Positions 34,286 to 45,141 of a stretch of 64,000 bases of DNA are shown one piece after another. Positions within the stretch are counted from its first letter, which is position 1; each line of letters opens with the position of its first letter. The stretch lies in assembly GCA_036186865.1 (NCBI GenBank), contig AP025075.1, positions 17,880,019 to 17,944,018 on the forward strand, written 5' to 3'. The notes under the pieces were generated by a model. That model saw nothing but the letters and a program-made list of their open reading frames with translations, made no database searches and was not told the origin of the DNA. Source of the stretch: Eustoma russellianum (Eukaryota > Streptophyta > Magnoliopsida > Gentianales > Gentianaceae). The position numbers and the translations under genes are program-made.

Positions 34286-34460
34286 ATCTCCCCCTTTTGA
34301 TGATTTTCAAAATAACTTATGCACATGATTTAAATCATATCGCTCCCCCTTCAATTATGCATAAATTTCTTTCTCTCTCCCCCTTAATTTATGCAATTAG
34401 TCTTTCTCTCTCCCCCTTAAATCATGCTTTTTCTCCCCCTTTATTTTGAAAAGTAAATCA
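34286..34460 (-). promoter_or_regulatory. Sire-C polypurine tract array
   Basis: The minus strand carries AAAAGGGGGAGAT next to the LTR, then further GGGGGAG-type tracts near 34343, 34378, 34413 and 34434. This is the same arrangement as in Sire-B and Sire-A. Confidence 0.8.
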
Positions 34461-34532
34461 AAAGATGCCTGAAAATATGAAGAAGAAAAAAATCATGCAA
34501 TTCATATACGTTCGTTGGTAAGAGCTATTTAT

Positions 34533-35399
34533 TCAACCCTTTGAAAATGTCCCTTTTGGTACCCACATTTGGGTGACCTTTCTAGGTCTTCCAAAAGGTG
34601 AAAAAGATGATGAAAATGCAACATAGTATCCGTTGGGGGCAAATGCGTTTGGCCGTTCGCCAAGAATCCCATCATGCGTATAATGTGGTTTTCGTTTCTG
34701 ATATGTATTTCGATTTACATGCACGGGGCGTGATCTAGACGCATTTGTATGATATGAATGTCGCACATACATCACTTGTTTCTTCTCATATCTATATGGC
34801 ACATAATTATGTTTTGCATGATGTGAAGAAGAAGCACATTGAGATGTCATAAGAAAAGGCCTGTGCGTTTTCTTAGATGCCACATATGTCTTTGATGGAT
34901 CTATTTTCTTTGGTTTATTTTGTGGCTTACTTTTCTTAACGTATCCTAGTCCGGTTTTGTCACTATCATGCTTTTGAGAAGAAATGATGTGATCTAGCAT
35001 GTTCGATCTCGTATCAAATTGTTTCACCTTTTTCTCTACATCCGCATTCCTTGATTTCAAGTTCGAAATTTCGGATTTCAATTCAGTGTTCTCGAATGTC
35101 AGTGATGAAATTTCAGATTTTAATGCATTGATGATGCATGATGACTCTTCTTTAGAATCGTTTAATTGAGCGACAAGATTTTCGTTAGAAGATTCTAACA
35201 TCTTCTTGTCTTCAATTAATCGCTTCTTTTGTTTTGCAGGAGTTCTAGCAAACTTATGTAATTCAAGATATTCAACATACAAATCATCATAAGATAGTTC
35301 AGAATCCGAGTCAGAATCAGAATTTACCTCATTTTCAAATAGTGGAGGCATTCGGCTTGACATATCTTTTTCCTCGGTTTTGTAGCTAGTGGTTGCCAT
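34533..35399 (-). CDS. Sire-C Gag-derived fusion protein
   Basis: An intact 288-residue ORF and the only long one in Sire-C. The first 22 residues (MATTSYKTEEKDMSSRMPPL...) match the Gag N-terminus of Sire-B. They run directly into the acidic/serine stretch SDSDSDSELSYDDLYVEYLE found far downstream in full-length Gag. A coiled coil (LKSEISNLKSRNADVEKKVK) and a His/Tyr/Arg-rich basic tail ending QMWVPKGTFSKG follow. The UBN2 core and the CCHC knuckle are absent. An internal deletion therefore removed most of Gag while keeping frame. It might still bind Gag partners through the coiled coil or nucleic acid through the basic tail; that is inference. The start ATG (35399) lies 43 bp from the primer-binding site. 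Confidence 0.85.
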   Translation of the reverse strand: MATTSYKTEEKDMSSRMPPLFENEVNSDSDSDSELSYDDLYVEYLELHKFARTPAKQKKRLIEDKKMLESSNENLVAQLNDSKEESSCIINALKSEISSLTFENTELKSEISNLKSRNADVEKKVKQFDTRSNMLDHIISSQKHDSDKTGLGYVKKSKPQNKPKKIDPSKTYVASKKTHRPFLMTSQCASSSHHAKHNYVPYRYEKKQVMYVRHSYHTNASRSRPVHVNRNTYQKRKPHYTHDGILGERPNAFAPNGYYVAFSSSFSPFGRPRKVTQMWVPKGTFSKG

Positions 35400-35441
35400 C
35401 TCACTAAGATCGTTGGATCCTTTTATTGTGAGTGTTCCTGC

Positions 35442-35453
35442 GCTCTGATACCA
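35442..35453 (-). promoter_or_regulatory. Sire-C primer-binding site
   Basis: TGGTATCAGAGC on the minus strand, an exact initiator-Met tRNA match, two bases inside the 5' LTR edge at 35456. Confidence 0.92.
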
Positions 35454-35455
35454 AT

Positions 35456-38400
35456 TTTAGGATCTGCAAGGCACCACTAGAAGGGGGGGTTGAATAGTGG
35501 GTGCGGAAAATGTGGTTTTTAAAATTTCTTTAAACTTGAACAATTCAAGTTCTGAAAACAGATTCTGTTTTCAGGACCAGTATTAAAACGTTTTGAAAAC
35601 TAGGTTGTAGGCCTTCAAAAATTCTGAAATTTGGAGAGAACTTAGAATCAGATGTTATGAGTATCTCCTAAAAATTTCAGATTTAAATTCAACCTCTAAC
35701 CCCTTGAAAATTCGTTGGTGGTCAGATTGCGCAAATCTGCCAGAACCGATACACTGATTTGCAAAATTAATTCCAATTTGTACACAACTCCAAATGCTTT
35801 GAAAATTTAACCACTAACCCCTTATGTGTTATATTTAAATGGGTTGAAACAGTTTTGAAGAATTCTTTTGGGAAGTTAGTCAAATACGATCAAAGTCTCA
35901 ACCTTTGGAAGCCTGAAAATCAGACTGCACTAGTCTCAGAACTTTGGACGTTTGAATGACTTATACTTATCCAATAGGGTTGAAACTTGCGCCAAAAGAA
36001 CCCTAGAACGTGTGGTTATATTTTCTGAAAGTTTCGTGATTTTTGAAATTCGTTTACTATTTTTACGAACGTGATTAAAAACAGTAAACAGTGCTGAAAC
36101 AGAAAATCAGTGCTGAAAGTAAATGACACCAAGAATTTTATACTGGTTCGGTTATCAACAACCTACTCCAGTCTTCAAGGAACACCTTCCTTGGTTCACA
36201 CTAATCACACAACTCAAAAACACCTTACCACAGGGTTGATAGAGTTACATCTAACTCCAACCCTTTACAAACCTTGTATAGTGAATACAATTTGCACGAA
36301 CACCACCACCTCGCAAGAATGAAGATTGATCACACCTTGATCAATCTTTTACAAAGATATATGAATGGTGGTTTATATGAAGCCTATTCAAGATTGAAAG
36401 AATATGAATACAATAGGCTTACAAGAAGAAAGAAACAAAGAGAGAATGTAGAAGAAGAACTAGGCTTTTGATCACTTTGATTTTGCAATGCTTGGCCTTG
36501 TTTTGTTTGCTCTCCTCTTCTCTTTTTAATTGCAGCCGTCCCCTCCTAGGGTTTCTCCCCTCTTAAAAATTGTCTTTTAAGTCCTTGAGAGAGTGTAAGA
36601 CATCATGGTGACAATGCTTTGCTTGCTTGGCATCATTCTATTGGATCATCATTTAGTCTTTGCTTACTTGACACCTTTTTATTGGCTCAATGTTGTCAAC
36701 ATGATGACATGGAAAAAACCTGAGATTAACACTTTAAACATGTGCCAATATCAATCATAAAATCATACCATAAGTCAAGAGATACACCATAAATTGAAAG
36801 ACAAAAATTCCTTCCCAACTAAGTCATGAAAATCGCCCATTAAGTGATTTACCATGCTGAATTTTCAGCATGTGTGACATGGTTGTATAATTCCAAATGT
36901 TACCATTTTCTATCATCAATTTATGATAAATATCTTTATCACATTGAGAATGAACTTGGACACCAATATGGACTAAATTTCAGCCACTATACATTACACA
37001 CATGTTGAAATTTTCAGCATGTGTGATATTAAAAATATCACCATTTTAATTTTATTAATTAATTCAAAACATTACCATAACATCCTCAATTAATCCTCAT
37101 GATTCAAGATACAAAATATAGCTCATTTAAAGGGCAAAAAATCGGCCATACTACAACACACATGCTGAATTTTCAGCATGTGTCATATATGTGACATAGT
37201 TTGAAATGTTACCTTTTGTAGCTCATTCCTTTATGTCACCAACTTTGTTTAATTGATTATTGACCAATCAATATGCCAAAAAGGCTCCAAATAAGCTCCA
37301 TCTTGGCTGTTCTAGGCGTTGGTAATATGTTTGGCATGTGCTGAATATTATTTTTGCTAACTTTGTAAAATAGTGCACATTTAATAATACACACATGTAA
37401 TATTCCAATCAGCCCTTAATTTAATTTTCTAGAACACTTGAAGATGTATATCATATGTAAAAAGTGTCTAGATACGTGTCACATGATGTTCAAGAAAAAC
37501 GTTCCATGTTATGTGCGTAAAAAACCGAATTTTCGATATTTATCGATTACCCGATTTTTCTCTAATTTAAATTCCAACTTTTGCACATGATATATATATT
37601 ATGTTATACATAATATATATAATATATACTTTAAATCTCAGCACTTGGCTGATTTAAAGTGGTACCATAAACATGTGACAAAATTAAAATTGGAATCTTC
37701 ACATTTTGGCCTAAATGTGGGGTGATTTGTGTGTGCCAACATGGAAAGTATTTTTGGCTAATCACACCATGTGTACCACGAAATTTTCATCAATTTTTGA
37801 TGTATATAGGCTGGCCATTTAATTATGGCAAGTACGTGACACGTTGGCGAAGTTTCGGTATTCGCCCGATACAACAAATTTTGGTTTAGAACCTTTTATC
37901 GTGTCGTATTTACTTTGTCATCACCATATCTTATATCATATGATATAAGACCTGAATATACTCATAAATATGAGTTAAGTATAGTGGTGTGACGTTAACG
38001 TACGTACGTAAGATATATAACGTGTCGGTAGTACGTTGGAATACATGTGTATGTGTCTTTTATAAAAAATCTGAAAATATAGCATATATATGTATAAGTG
38101 GCGTGTGGAATTAAATGTGGGGAGGAGGAGAAGACTTTTCTTCCATAGCCTTGTTGCCTTTGTGCCTTTTTCCAAATGCATCTTCCTTTAATGAACTACT
38201 TAGTTTATTAAACTAAGTACTTCACTTAATGAACTACTTTAGTTCATTTATTGTGGCACTTGAAAATAGTATAAACTCAACAAATGTTCGCCATATGATG
38301 TAAGCTTTAATGCTTCATGGCTTGTTAGTACGGCAACATAATATATAAGCTAAATAAGGCAAGTAATGGCAAGTTATCATGCACACATGTACACTTATGC

Positions 38401-38478
38401 ACGTTTATATCTTATGCTCGTTTTTGTGCACATTTAAATCATGCATTTGAAAATCACTCAAACCCCTTTTTCTCTACA
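35456..38478 (-). repeat. Sire-C 5' LTR (3,023 bp)
   Basis: Nearly identical to 31263-34285. The internal edge reads TTTAGGATC where the other LTR has TGTAGGATC, a single change in the terminal dinucleotide. The outer edge CTCTACA is followed by the target duplication ACATG. Confidence 0.95.
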
Positions 38479-38483
38479 ACATG

Positions 38484-39060
38484 TTTGTTTGTCTTTAATA
38501 CAAGACTCACACAACTTTAAGTTGTCTAAATCAAGTTTAGGCAATCCTCGTACTAGATTCTTTCGTTGAAGTTTCTCAAGAGTTGAGATGCCAATATGTC
38601 CTAACCGCCTATGCCATAAATTCACGTTAGGTTCATTTGACATAAAACTTTTTACTTTAGCGTCTAACATGTCATCCATAGATAGTGTAAAAATATTTTC
38701 TTCTCTTTTTCCTTTTAATACCATTTCTCCATTTTTTTTATATTGCAATACAAATGAATGATGCACACATCAAAACTGTTGTCAAGAAATTATGAGATGC
38801 TAAGCAAGTTGTAGGATAGATTATTTACCAGAAAGACGTTGGAGATTTGAAGAGTGCTCGTGTTTCTAATTGTTCCTTTTCTAATAATTCTTCCTTCGTT
38901 GTCTCCAAAGGTTACCGATCCACCTTTTGTAATCTTCTTCAATTTTGAGAACAGGCTTGGGTCACCGGTCATGTGCCTCGAGCAACCACTATCAAAGAAC
39001 CACTTGATTGATGTGTCTTTTGATTTCAGAGTTCCTGCAATGTGTAACAACGATTTAGGT
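38484..39060 (-). pseudogene. Sire-B protease and GAG-pre-integrase
   Basis: 39050-38790 encodes a copia protease with an intact WFFDSGCSRHMTGDPSLF motif, TKGGSVTFGDNEGRII and NVFLVNNLSYNLLSIS. A frame change follows near 38780. Then 38766-38484 encodes the zinc-binding region NLWHRRLGHIG...LCESCIKDKQT with both His and both Cys. Sire-C is inserted right after KDKQT, and the frame resumes at 31257. Confidence 0.88.
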
Positions 39061-39532
39061 ACCCTTTTATTTTGGGTCCTTAAGAGTTAGTTTTTCAAAC
39101 CTTTGTAAGAGTACCTTTTGGTATCCAAACTTAGGTGACCTTCCTCGGTCTTACAAAAGGTAAGAAAAAAGATGAAGAAGAAATATAATAAATGTTAGGT
39201 GCACGTCTATTTGGCCTATGGCCGAGAATGTCATTATGCTCATAATATGATTTTCGTTTTTTAAATCCATTTATGTTAGTGTGCATGGTGCGTGATCTAA
39301 ATGCATTTGTGTTGTATGAGCGTCACGTATGCATCAATGGTTTCCATTCACATCTATACGGCACATGATTGTATTTTGTATGAGATGAAAAAGGAGAAGC
39401 ACAATGAGATGTGATGAGTGGTGAACTAGCCATCTTCTTAGGTTGTAGGGTTGTCTTAAATGCATGCGGTTTCTTAGATGAAGATAAAATAAATTTGGTT
39501 GACTTACTTTGTATTTCATTATCCTCAACGTA

Positions 39533-41047
39533 TCATAATCCGGTTTTATCACTTTCATACTTTTGGGAGGAAATGAGACGATCTAGCATGTTCGTACCCG
39601 TATTGAACTTTTTTACCATTCTTTCTAAGTCTGTGTTTCTTGATTTTAAATTTGAAATCTCGGCTTTCATTTCATTATTTTCGGATGTTGATGATGAAAC
39701 CTCTGATTTTAATGCATTAATCGTGCAAGATGACACTTCTTTTGAATCGTTGAATTGAGATACAAGGTTCGTGTTAGAAGATTCTAACATATTCTTGTCT
39801 TCAATTAACCGTTTCTTTTCTTTTGCAAGTGTCTTTGTGAATTTATGCAATTCAACATATTGACTAAATAGATTTATCATAAGAGGGTTCGAAATCAGAA
39901 TCAGAGTCAGAGGATGCCTCGTTTGATGCTTTGGATGCAAAGCATACTTGTGCCATTTCTTATTCGGTTTCATCAGTCTCAGAGTCAGATGAGTTACTCC
40001 AAGTGGAGGCCTTGAGAGCTCTTCTTGTATTCATTTGTTTAGGTTCTGAGACAGGTCTATTTTTGTTCCAATCCTTGTCACAGTTTTTGTTTGTCTATTT
40101 GTCCTTGTTCAGGCAGTCATATGATAAATGTCCAAGTTTTCTACATTCATAGCACTTTATATCTTTATCGTTATTTTTATTTTTATTTCTCTTACTTGAA
40201 ACAACCTTAGGTTTATTCTTTAATGATTTTCTCATAAATTTTCTCAAACCTTTAGCCAATAATATTAGATCTTCATTGTCTGATTCTATGTCACTATCAT
40301 CTACGTGATCGGAAGAGGTAGAGACGTATTCATTTGATTTAAAAGCAATAGTCTTGCTTTGTTTTGACATTGATTCCAATTTCCTTAGTGTGAGTTTGTT
40401 TTCGCATACCTTTAATGATCCGATTAGTTTCTCCATTTTTATCGATCTTGTTTTCTTACTTTCTTCTATCGTTATGACTTTGGGATCCAATTCGGAGAGG
40501 AGGCTTCTTAGTACCTTTTGTACCTTTCCCTGTGTAGAAAATGATTTTCCAAGAGACTCAAGAGAGTTGTAAATGCTAGTCAAGTATAAATCTATATCAA
40601 CAATAGATTAGTTTGGTAATAACTTGAAAGATTCAAGAGTAGACATAAGCATGTTTTTGGATTCTTTAACTTGACTAGTACCTTCATATTTCATTTCAAG
40701 AATTCTCCATATTTCTTGGGCACTAGAGCAATTTGACACATAACTAGATTCATTTTTACTTAAACCATGTAGAAGAAGTTGCATGGCTCTAGCATACTTA
40801 ATTTCTTTTTGTCATCACTAGTGTATTCTTGTTTTGGTTTCACGACTTCGAAAGTAACACCATCAACCATGGATAACTTAGAAGCAATAAAAGGACCGTC
40901 TTCTATTATGGACCATAAGTCTATATTGATAGCCATAACAAAGTGTTTCATTCTAAGTTTCCATTGTATAAAAGACTCGCTGTCGAAAAGAGGTGGCCTT
41001 TGACTCGACATAGCTTCTTGTTCGGCCTTGTGACTAGTGGATGTCAT
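39533..41047 (-). pseudogene. gag: Sire-B gag
   Basis: Gag starts at ATG 41047-41045 (MTSTSHKAEQEAMSSQRPPL) 42 bp from the primer-binding site. It holds FIQWKLRMKHFVMAINIDLW, the usual copia N-terminal motif, in 41047-40760. After a degraded stretch, 40583-40095 continues with SIYNSLESLGKSFSTQGKVQ and an intact CCHC knuckle CYECRKLGHLSYDC. The segment 39973-39533 is the coiled coil (KKRLIEDKNMLESSNTNLVS). The downstream basic tail (about 39500-39110) is recognisable but frameshifted. Confidence 0.86.
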
Positions 41048-41088
41048 CTCACAAAGATCGTTGGATCTTCTTGTAGTGAGTGTATCTT

Positions 41089-41101
41089 CACTCTGATACC
41101 A
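41089..41101 (-). promoter_or_regulatory. Sire-B primer-binding site
   Basis: TGGTATCAGAGTG on the minus strand, two bases from the LTR edge at 41104. It is identical to the Sire-A site. Confidence 0.9.
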
Positions 41102-41103
41102 CT

Positions 41104-43265
41104 TATAGGACCTGTATAGCACCAGCAGAAGGGGGGTTGAATAAGTAGTGAGGAAAATTTGGTTTTTTAAAACTTTTAGGACCAAATAACTCACTTCTGA
41201 AAACAGTTTCTGTTTTTAGATCCTTATTTGATTAATCTAGATGACCTAGTTGTAGACCTCGAAAAATTATGAAATTTGGTGAAGATGTGCTCTCAGTTTT
41301 TATGAGTGTCTTACAAAAATTTCAAATTAAATCTCCAATCCTAACCTGTTGAAAGCATGTTTTTGTACAGATAGCATCAATCTGCCAAAAATTGTACTCC
41401 AAAATGAAAAAATTATTCCTATTAATTGGGAACTCTAAATGACTTGAAAAGTTTATGGTATGACCCTCAAGATGTTTAATTACATGAGTTAAAACAGTTT
41501 TTCTAAATTCCCTTGGTAAGTATGTCAATCGTGTTGATGTTCTCAACCTTTGCAAATCTGAGAATCAGATAACACTAGTCTCAGGACTATTAATGTTTGA
41601 CTGACTTATACTTATCCAAATGAGATGAAACTTGTTCCAAATGAAAGCTAGGATGTGTAGCTATGTTTCTACAAAAGTTTGTGATTTTTGAACATCATTT
41701 TCTATTTTTAGCGTGCTAATGAAAACGATGCAAAAAACAGGAACTGAAAGTAAAAGTGCTAAAAAGTAAGAACACTGATATTTTTATACTGGTTCGGTTA
41801 AAACAACCTACTCCAGTATTAGAGGACACCTTCCTCGGTTTTCACTAAACACAAAAAAACCTTAAGGGTGACTGAAGTTAAGCACAAACTCCACCTTTTA
41901 CAATCAAACAAACAAAACAAACCAACACGAACACCACCACCGGTCGAATGGAAGAAGAAGAGAGTAGTTAACCTTATCTTGCACCATCTTGCACCTTTTT
42001 ACAGTGTTGTTGGCCGCTCCTAGGGTTTGATTTCTTCCTTGAAAATTATCTTGAATACCCTTGGAAGATTGCTTTATATAGATGGTGACACAACCCTGCT
42101 TACTTGGCGCAACACGATTGGACGAACTTGTCTTTGCCTAGTTGTCACTTCTTGATAGGTCATCTTTAATCCACCTTGGCACACCTTAAATGAGACGAAA
42201 TTTCTTCTCAAAAATTTGAAACATGTGCTCAAAATCAAGGTGATTAACTTCCAAATAATCATGATACAATCCTCTTAAATTTTGGAATAAAATGGAAGAC
42301 AAACAATATGCAAAAATCAGCCAGCTCCTTGTCCATGGCTGAAATTTTCAGCATATAGTTTATTTGAATTGTTTCCTTGTGTGTTGCCCTCTCCAATGTC
42401 ACCAATCATGTGTGGCTTATTCTTCACCAATTAAAGTGCCAAATAAGCTCCACCTAGGCTCCAAAAATGCTGAACTAGGTGTGTACATTCAGTTGCACAT
42501 ATGTTGAATTCTTGTTATGTAAACTTTGTCAAATAATGCATAATCTTCACATACATGGTAACTTTCAATCAGCCCTAATTTGTTTTTTCAAGAAAACTAT
42601 AACATGTCTTGAATGTGTAAAAAGTTTCTAGATACATGTTACACTCATGAAGAAAATGTCCCATGTGTGTACGGTTGTAGAAAACCAAATTTTCGAGTTT
42701 TGTCGATTACACGATTTTTCTCCGATTAATTTTAAACATCTTAGACATGTAATATATATTGTGTCACATATAATATACATAAAATAAGGTGTATATTTAG
42801 TTTTAATGGCTGAACTAAAACCGTCCCCATGTGACAAATTAGGCTTGACTTTGAATTCTCCACAAATATAGGCTAAATTGTGGGTGCTTTGTGTGTACAA
42901 ACATGGTATGACCTTGTGGATGAATATGTCATATGGATAAAAAAAATTTGGAATATTTTTAGTGTATATAGGCTGGCCATCTTTATATGCCAAGTACATG
43001 ACATGTCGGTGAAGTTTCGGTAGTCATCCGATACGACAATTTTCTGTTTATGACCTAGAGACATGTCATTATAATTTTGATGTCACTATGACTTGTAATA
43101 TATGATATGAGACCTGTATATACTCATGAATATGATGTGTATATAGTGGTGTGACGTTGACGTACGTTTATAATATATATGACGTGTCGGTGGAACGTCA
43201 GAATATAAGTATATAGTGTCTTTAAAAAATTTGTATATGATATATATATACATACATACATACAT
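41104..43265 (-). repeat. Sire-B 5' LTR, distal part
   Basis: It matches 14503-14921 joined to 26029-27890, including the uninterrupted Sire-A target site near 41515. It is cut at the TA/CATA microsatellite near 43265 by the LINE cluster and resumes at 59126. Confidence 0.88.
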
Positions 43266-43280
43266 ATACATATATATATG
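43240..43280. repeat. TA/CATA microsatellite at the LINE cluster left edge
   Basis: ATATATATACATACATACATACATATACATATATATATG, immediately before the LINE-1 3' end. The corresponding position in the uninterrupted LTR (27898-27915) is a much shorter ATATATATATGTATG. Confidence 0.9.
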
Positions 43281-44031
43281 AATAAAGGCGGGCTTTTATT
43301 AAATTAATAATTCCTCACTTGTGGTGGAGGCAACCATATTACAAGAATGTATATCGTACGAAAAACGGAAGTGTAAAGTAGCAATATTGTGTAGTCTCCA
43401 ATCATATATGATATGTCGTATTAAAACCTTAACAAGTAAAACCATCCTTATGGATAAAACCTTGGCGAAGGAAAAAGCGTACATATTTATATCATTGGAG
43501 TGAAACTGCCTAAATGCTAACGCTAAGCAAATGAATATGAAGCATAGCAAAGATACAGAGGTACGTCCTGGAAGATCATGATTGCTATGAAAGTTGTTGT
43601 GGAGCCATTGAAAAAAGCTTGAGGTAGCAGTATATTTTGTCCAACCCTTGATGCAACACGTATCAATATTCCGCCTTTGTGGATTGAGCAGCAGATAGTA
43701 ATATCCTCGCAAGAAAGCATGACAAAACACATTATTGTCAAACGATATAATATGGATGTGCCAAATAATCATATATGGTTCACAGCAACATACCGATGTT
43801 GCCCAAAGTCTGAAGGCTACGGGCAACAAAGTAAATAAGTCTCTAACAAAGGATACAAGTAGATGTATAAGGGTAGTGAACAAACGTACCAGGGTTGCCT
43901 GTATCTTAAGAGTACATGCAACAATACCAAGTGACAAGCCGTAGTATTTTTATTCGCAGAGCATGTAGAACCCCATCTGCATGATAAAAATCACGCACCG
44001 TAGGAGGCAGCTGAGTGGCGGAAGTGAAAAT
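43281..44031 (-). other. LINE-1 3' untranslated region with stem-loops
   Basis: Non-coding, as stops occur in all frames relative to RNase H. Stem-loops are at 43798-43827 (7-bp stem GTTGCCC/GGGCAAC) and 43894-43922 (10-bp stem with one mismatch). On the element strand each is followed by (T/C)GGTA(C/T)G. The conserved AAGGTTTTATCC hairpin is at 43421-43474. Confidence 0.7.
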
Positions 44032-45108
44032 CTATGTAGCCGGCGCTGTACGTGCAAATTGACTCAAGTAATGAGCAACCATGTTGATCTCTTTAGGGAT
44101 GAAAATAAGCTGGCTTTCCGTAAGCTGGAGAAATAACTGTAGAAGCTTGTACTCAGGCAAATCCGTTATGTGTGTATTCAGCTGTGTGACTTGAAGGCTG
44201 TCCGTTTCAACGATTAAGTTACGATGCAGTTGTCCAAAGAACATGAGACTATATATAATGTCTTGTGTCTCTGCACGAAGGGGTGACAAATAAGGCAGTC
44301 TGAAGGAAAGAGCTGGAATCATGTGTCCTAATGAGTCACGCATAATTGCTCCAGCCGAAGAGTAAGTTTTGGTTGCTGATGCATCAACATTTAGTTTTAA
44401 TTTTCCTGATGGGGGTAGCCTCCATTTGAGTGGCGTTATAATTTTTGGTCGTAGTTTTGCAGAGAAACCAGCTTCAATGAGAGAGGGGTCGTATTGAGCT
44501 AAGGACGTACCATGTAGGGTAGAAGTCCAGTCGTAACAGGATTGACAGGTAAGATTGTATAAGTTTGTGAGTGGCAAGTCTGCATCTCCATATGTATGAT
44601 TTGTATAGATTCGCCAGATAGACCAACACAGCATAATAGGACCAACAACACGAAGATTACCTTTGGGTGTTCTAACGGAGGAAGAGAGCCACCATTGTAG
44701 CAGAAATGATCGGAGTGTGGCTGAGTTGTATTGTGGTATGTCAAGTAGTATCGATAGTTTCAGCCATGTAGATTGGATTATTGGACATGTAGTGAACAAG
44801 TGCTGAAGAGTAGCTGAAGCTCCGTAGCAAAACGGACAAACAGTGGGGCAAACAGCAGAAAAGCGTCTCAGGTTATCTTCGATAGGAAGTGCATAATGCA
44901 ATAATCTCCAGGTAAATATGCTGATTGTTTTTGATATTCCTCGCCACCATATGAATTTATGTGAGAACAGTTTCGCTCGAGTTGGTCTAATATCTTCATA
45001 CGCTTGCCGAATGGAGAAAAGACTATAGCACTTGTAGTCCACACTAGGTTTGAGACGCCAGATGACAACTGATTGCATAGAGAGTGTATAGAGCATAATC
45101 TCTTCCAT
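44032..45108 (-). CDS. LINE-1 ORF2 C-terminus: zinc knuckle and RNase H
   Basis: A 358-residue frame. The zf-RVT region reads TWRLLHYALPIEDNLRRFSA and CPFCYGASATLQHLFTTC. The RNase H domain starts at KLKLNVDASATKTYSS with the first catalytic Asp and keeps Glu in LRAETQDI, Asp in VETDSLQV and His in MVAHYLSQFA. A C-terminal RNase H is known for many plant L1 elements and would help remove the RNA template during target-primed reverse transcription. It overlaps the end of the RT frame, a frameshift relative to the RT segment. Confidence 0.88.
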   Translation of the reverse strand: MEEIMLYTLSMQSVVIWRLKPSVDYKCYSLFSIRQAYEDIRPTRAKLFSHKFIWWRGISKTISIFTWRLLHYALPIEDNLRRFSAVCPTVCPFCYGASATLQHLFTTCPIIQSTWLKLSILLDIPQYNSATLRSFLLQWWLSSSVRTPKGNLRVVGPIMLCWSIWRIYTNHTYGDADLPLTNLYNLTCQSCYDWTSTLHGTSLAQYDPSLIEAGFSAKLRPKIITPLKWRLPPSGKLKLNVDASATKTYSSAGAIMRDSLGHMIPALSFRLPYLSPLRAETQDIIYSLMFFGQLHRNLIVETDSLQVTQLNTHITDLPEYKLLQLFLQLTESQLIFIPKEINMVAHYLSQFARTAPAT

Positions 45109-45141
45109 CCAGGGGAGTCGTAAATACGTGGCAAAAAATCT

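Larger units (their letters stand above)
31263..38478 (-). mobile_element. Sire-C: short, young Sirevirus derivative
   Basis: A 7,216-bp element bounded by LTRs 31263-34285 and 35456-38478, each 3,023 bp, with target duplication ACATG (31258-31262 and 38479-38483). The internal region is only 1,170 bp: primer-binding site, one short Gag-fusion ORF and a polypurine array. No protease, integrase, RT or RNase H is present, so it can move only with enzymes from an autonomous relative. I saw roughly twenty single-base differences between the LTRs, so this is a recent insertion and the youngest LTR element here. Confidence 0.95.

Noticed and set aside
43299..43937. 212-codon minus-strand frame downstream of LINE-1 RNase H
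   Set aside because: It lies in the LINE-1 3' untranslated region and overlaps the hairpin modules; no homologous frame is kept in the other LINEs.
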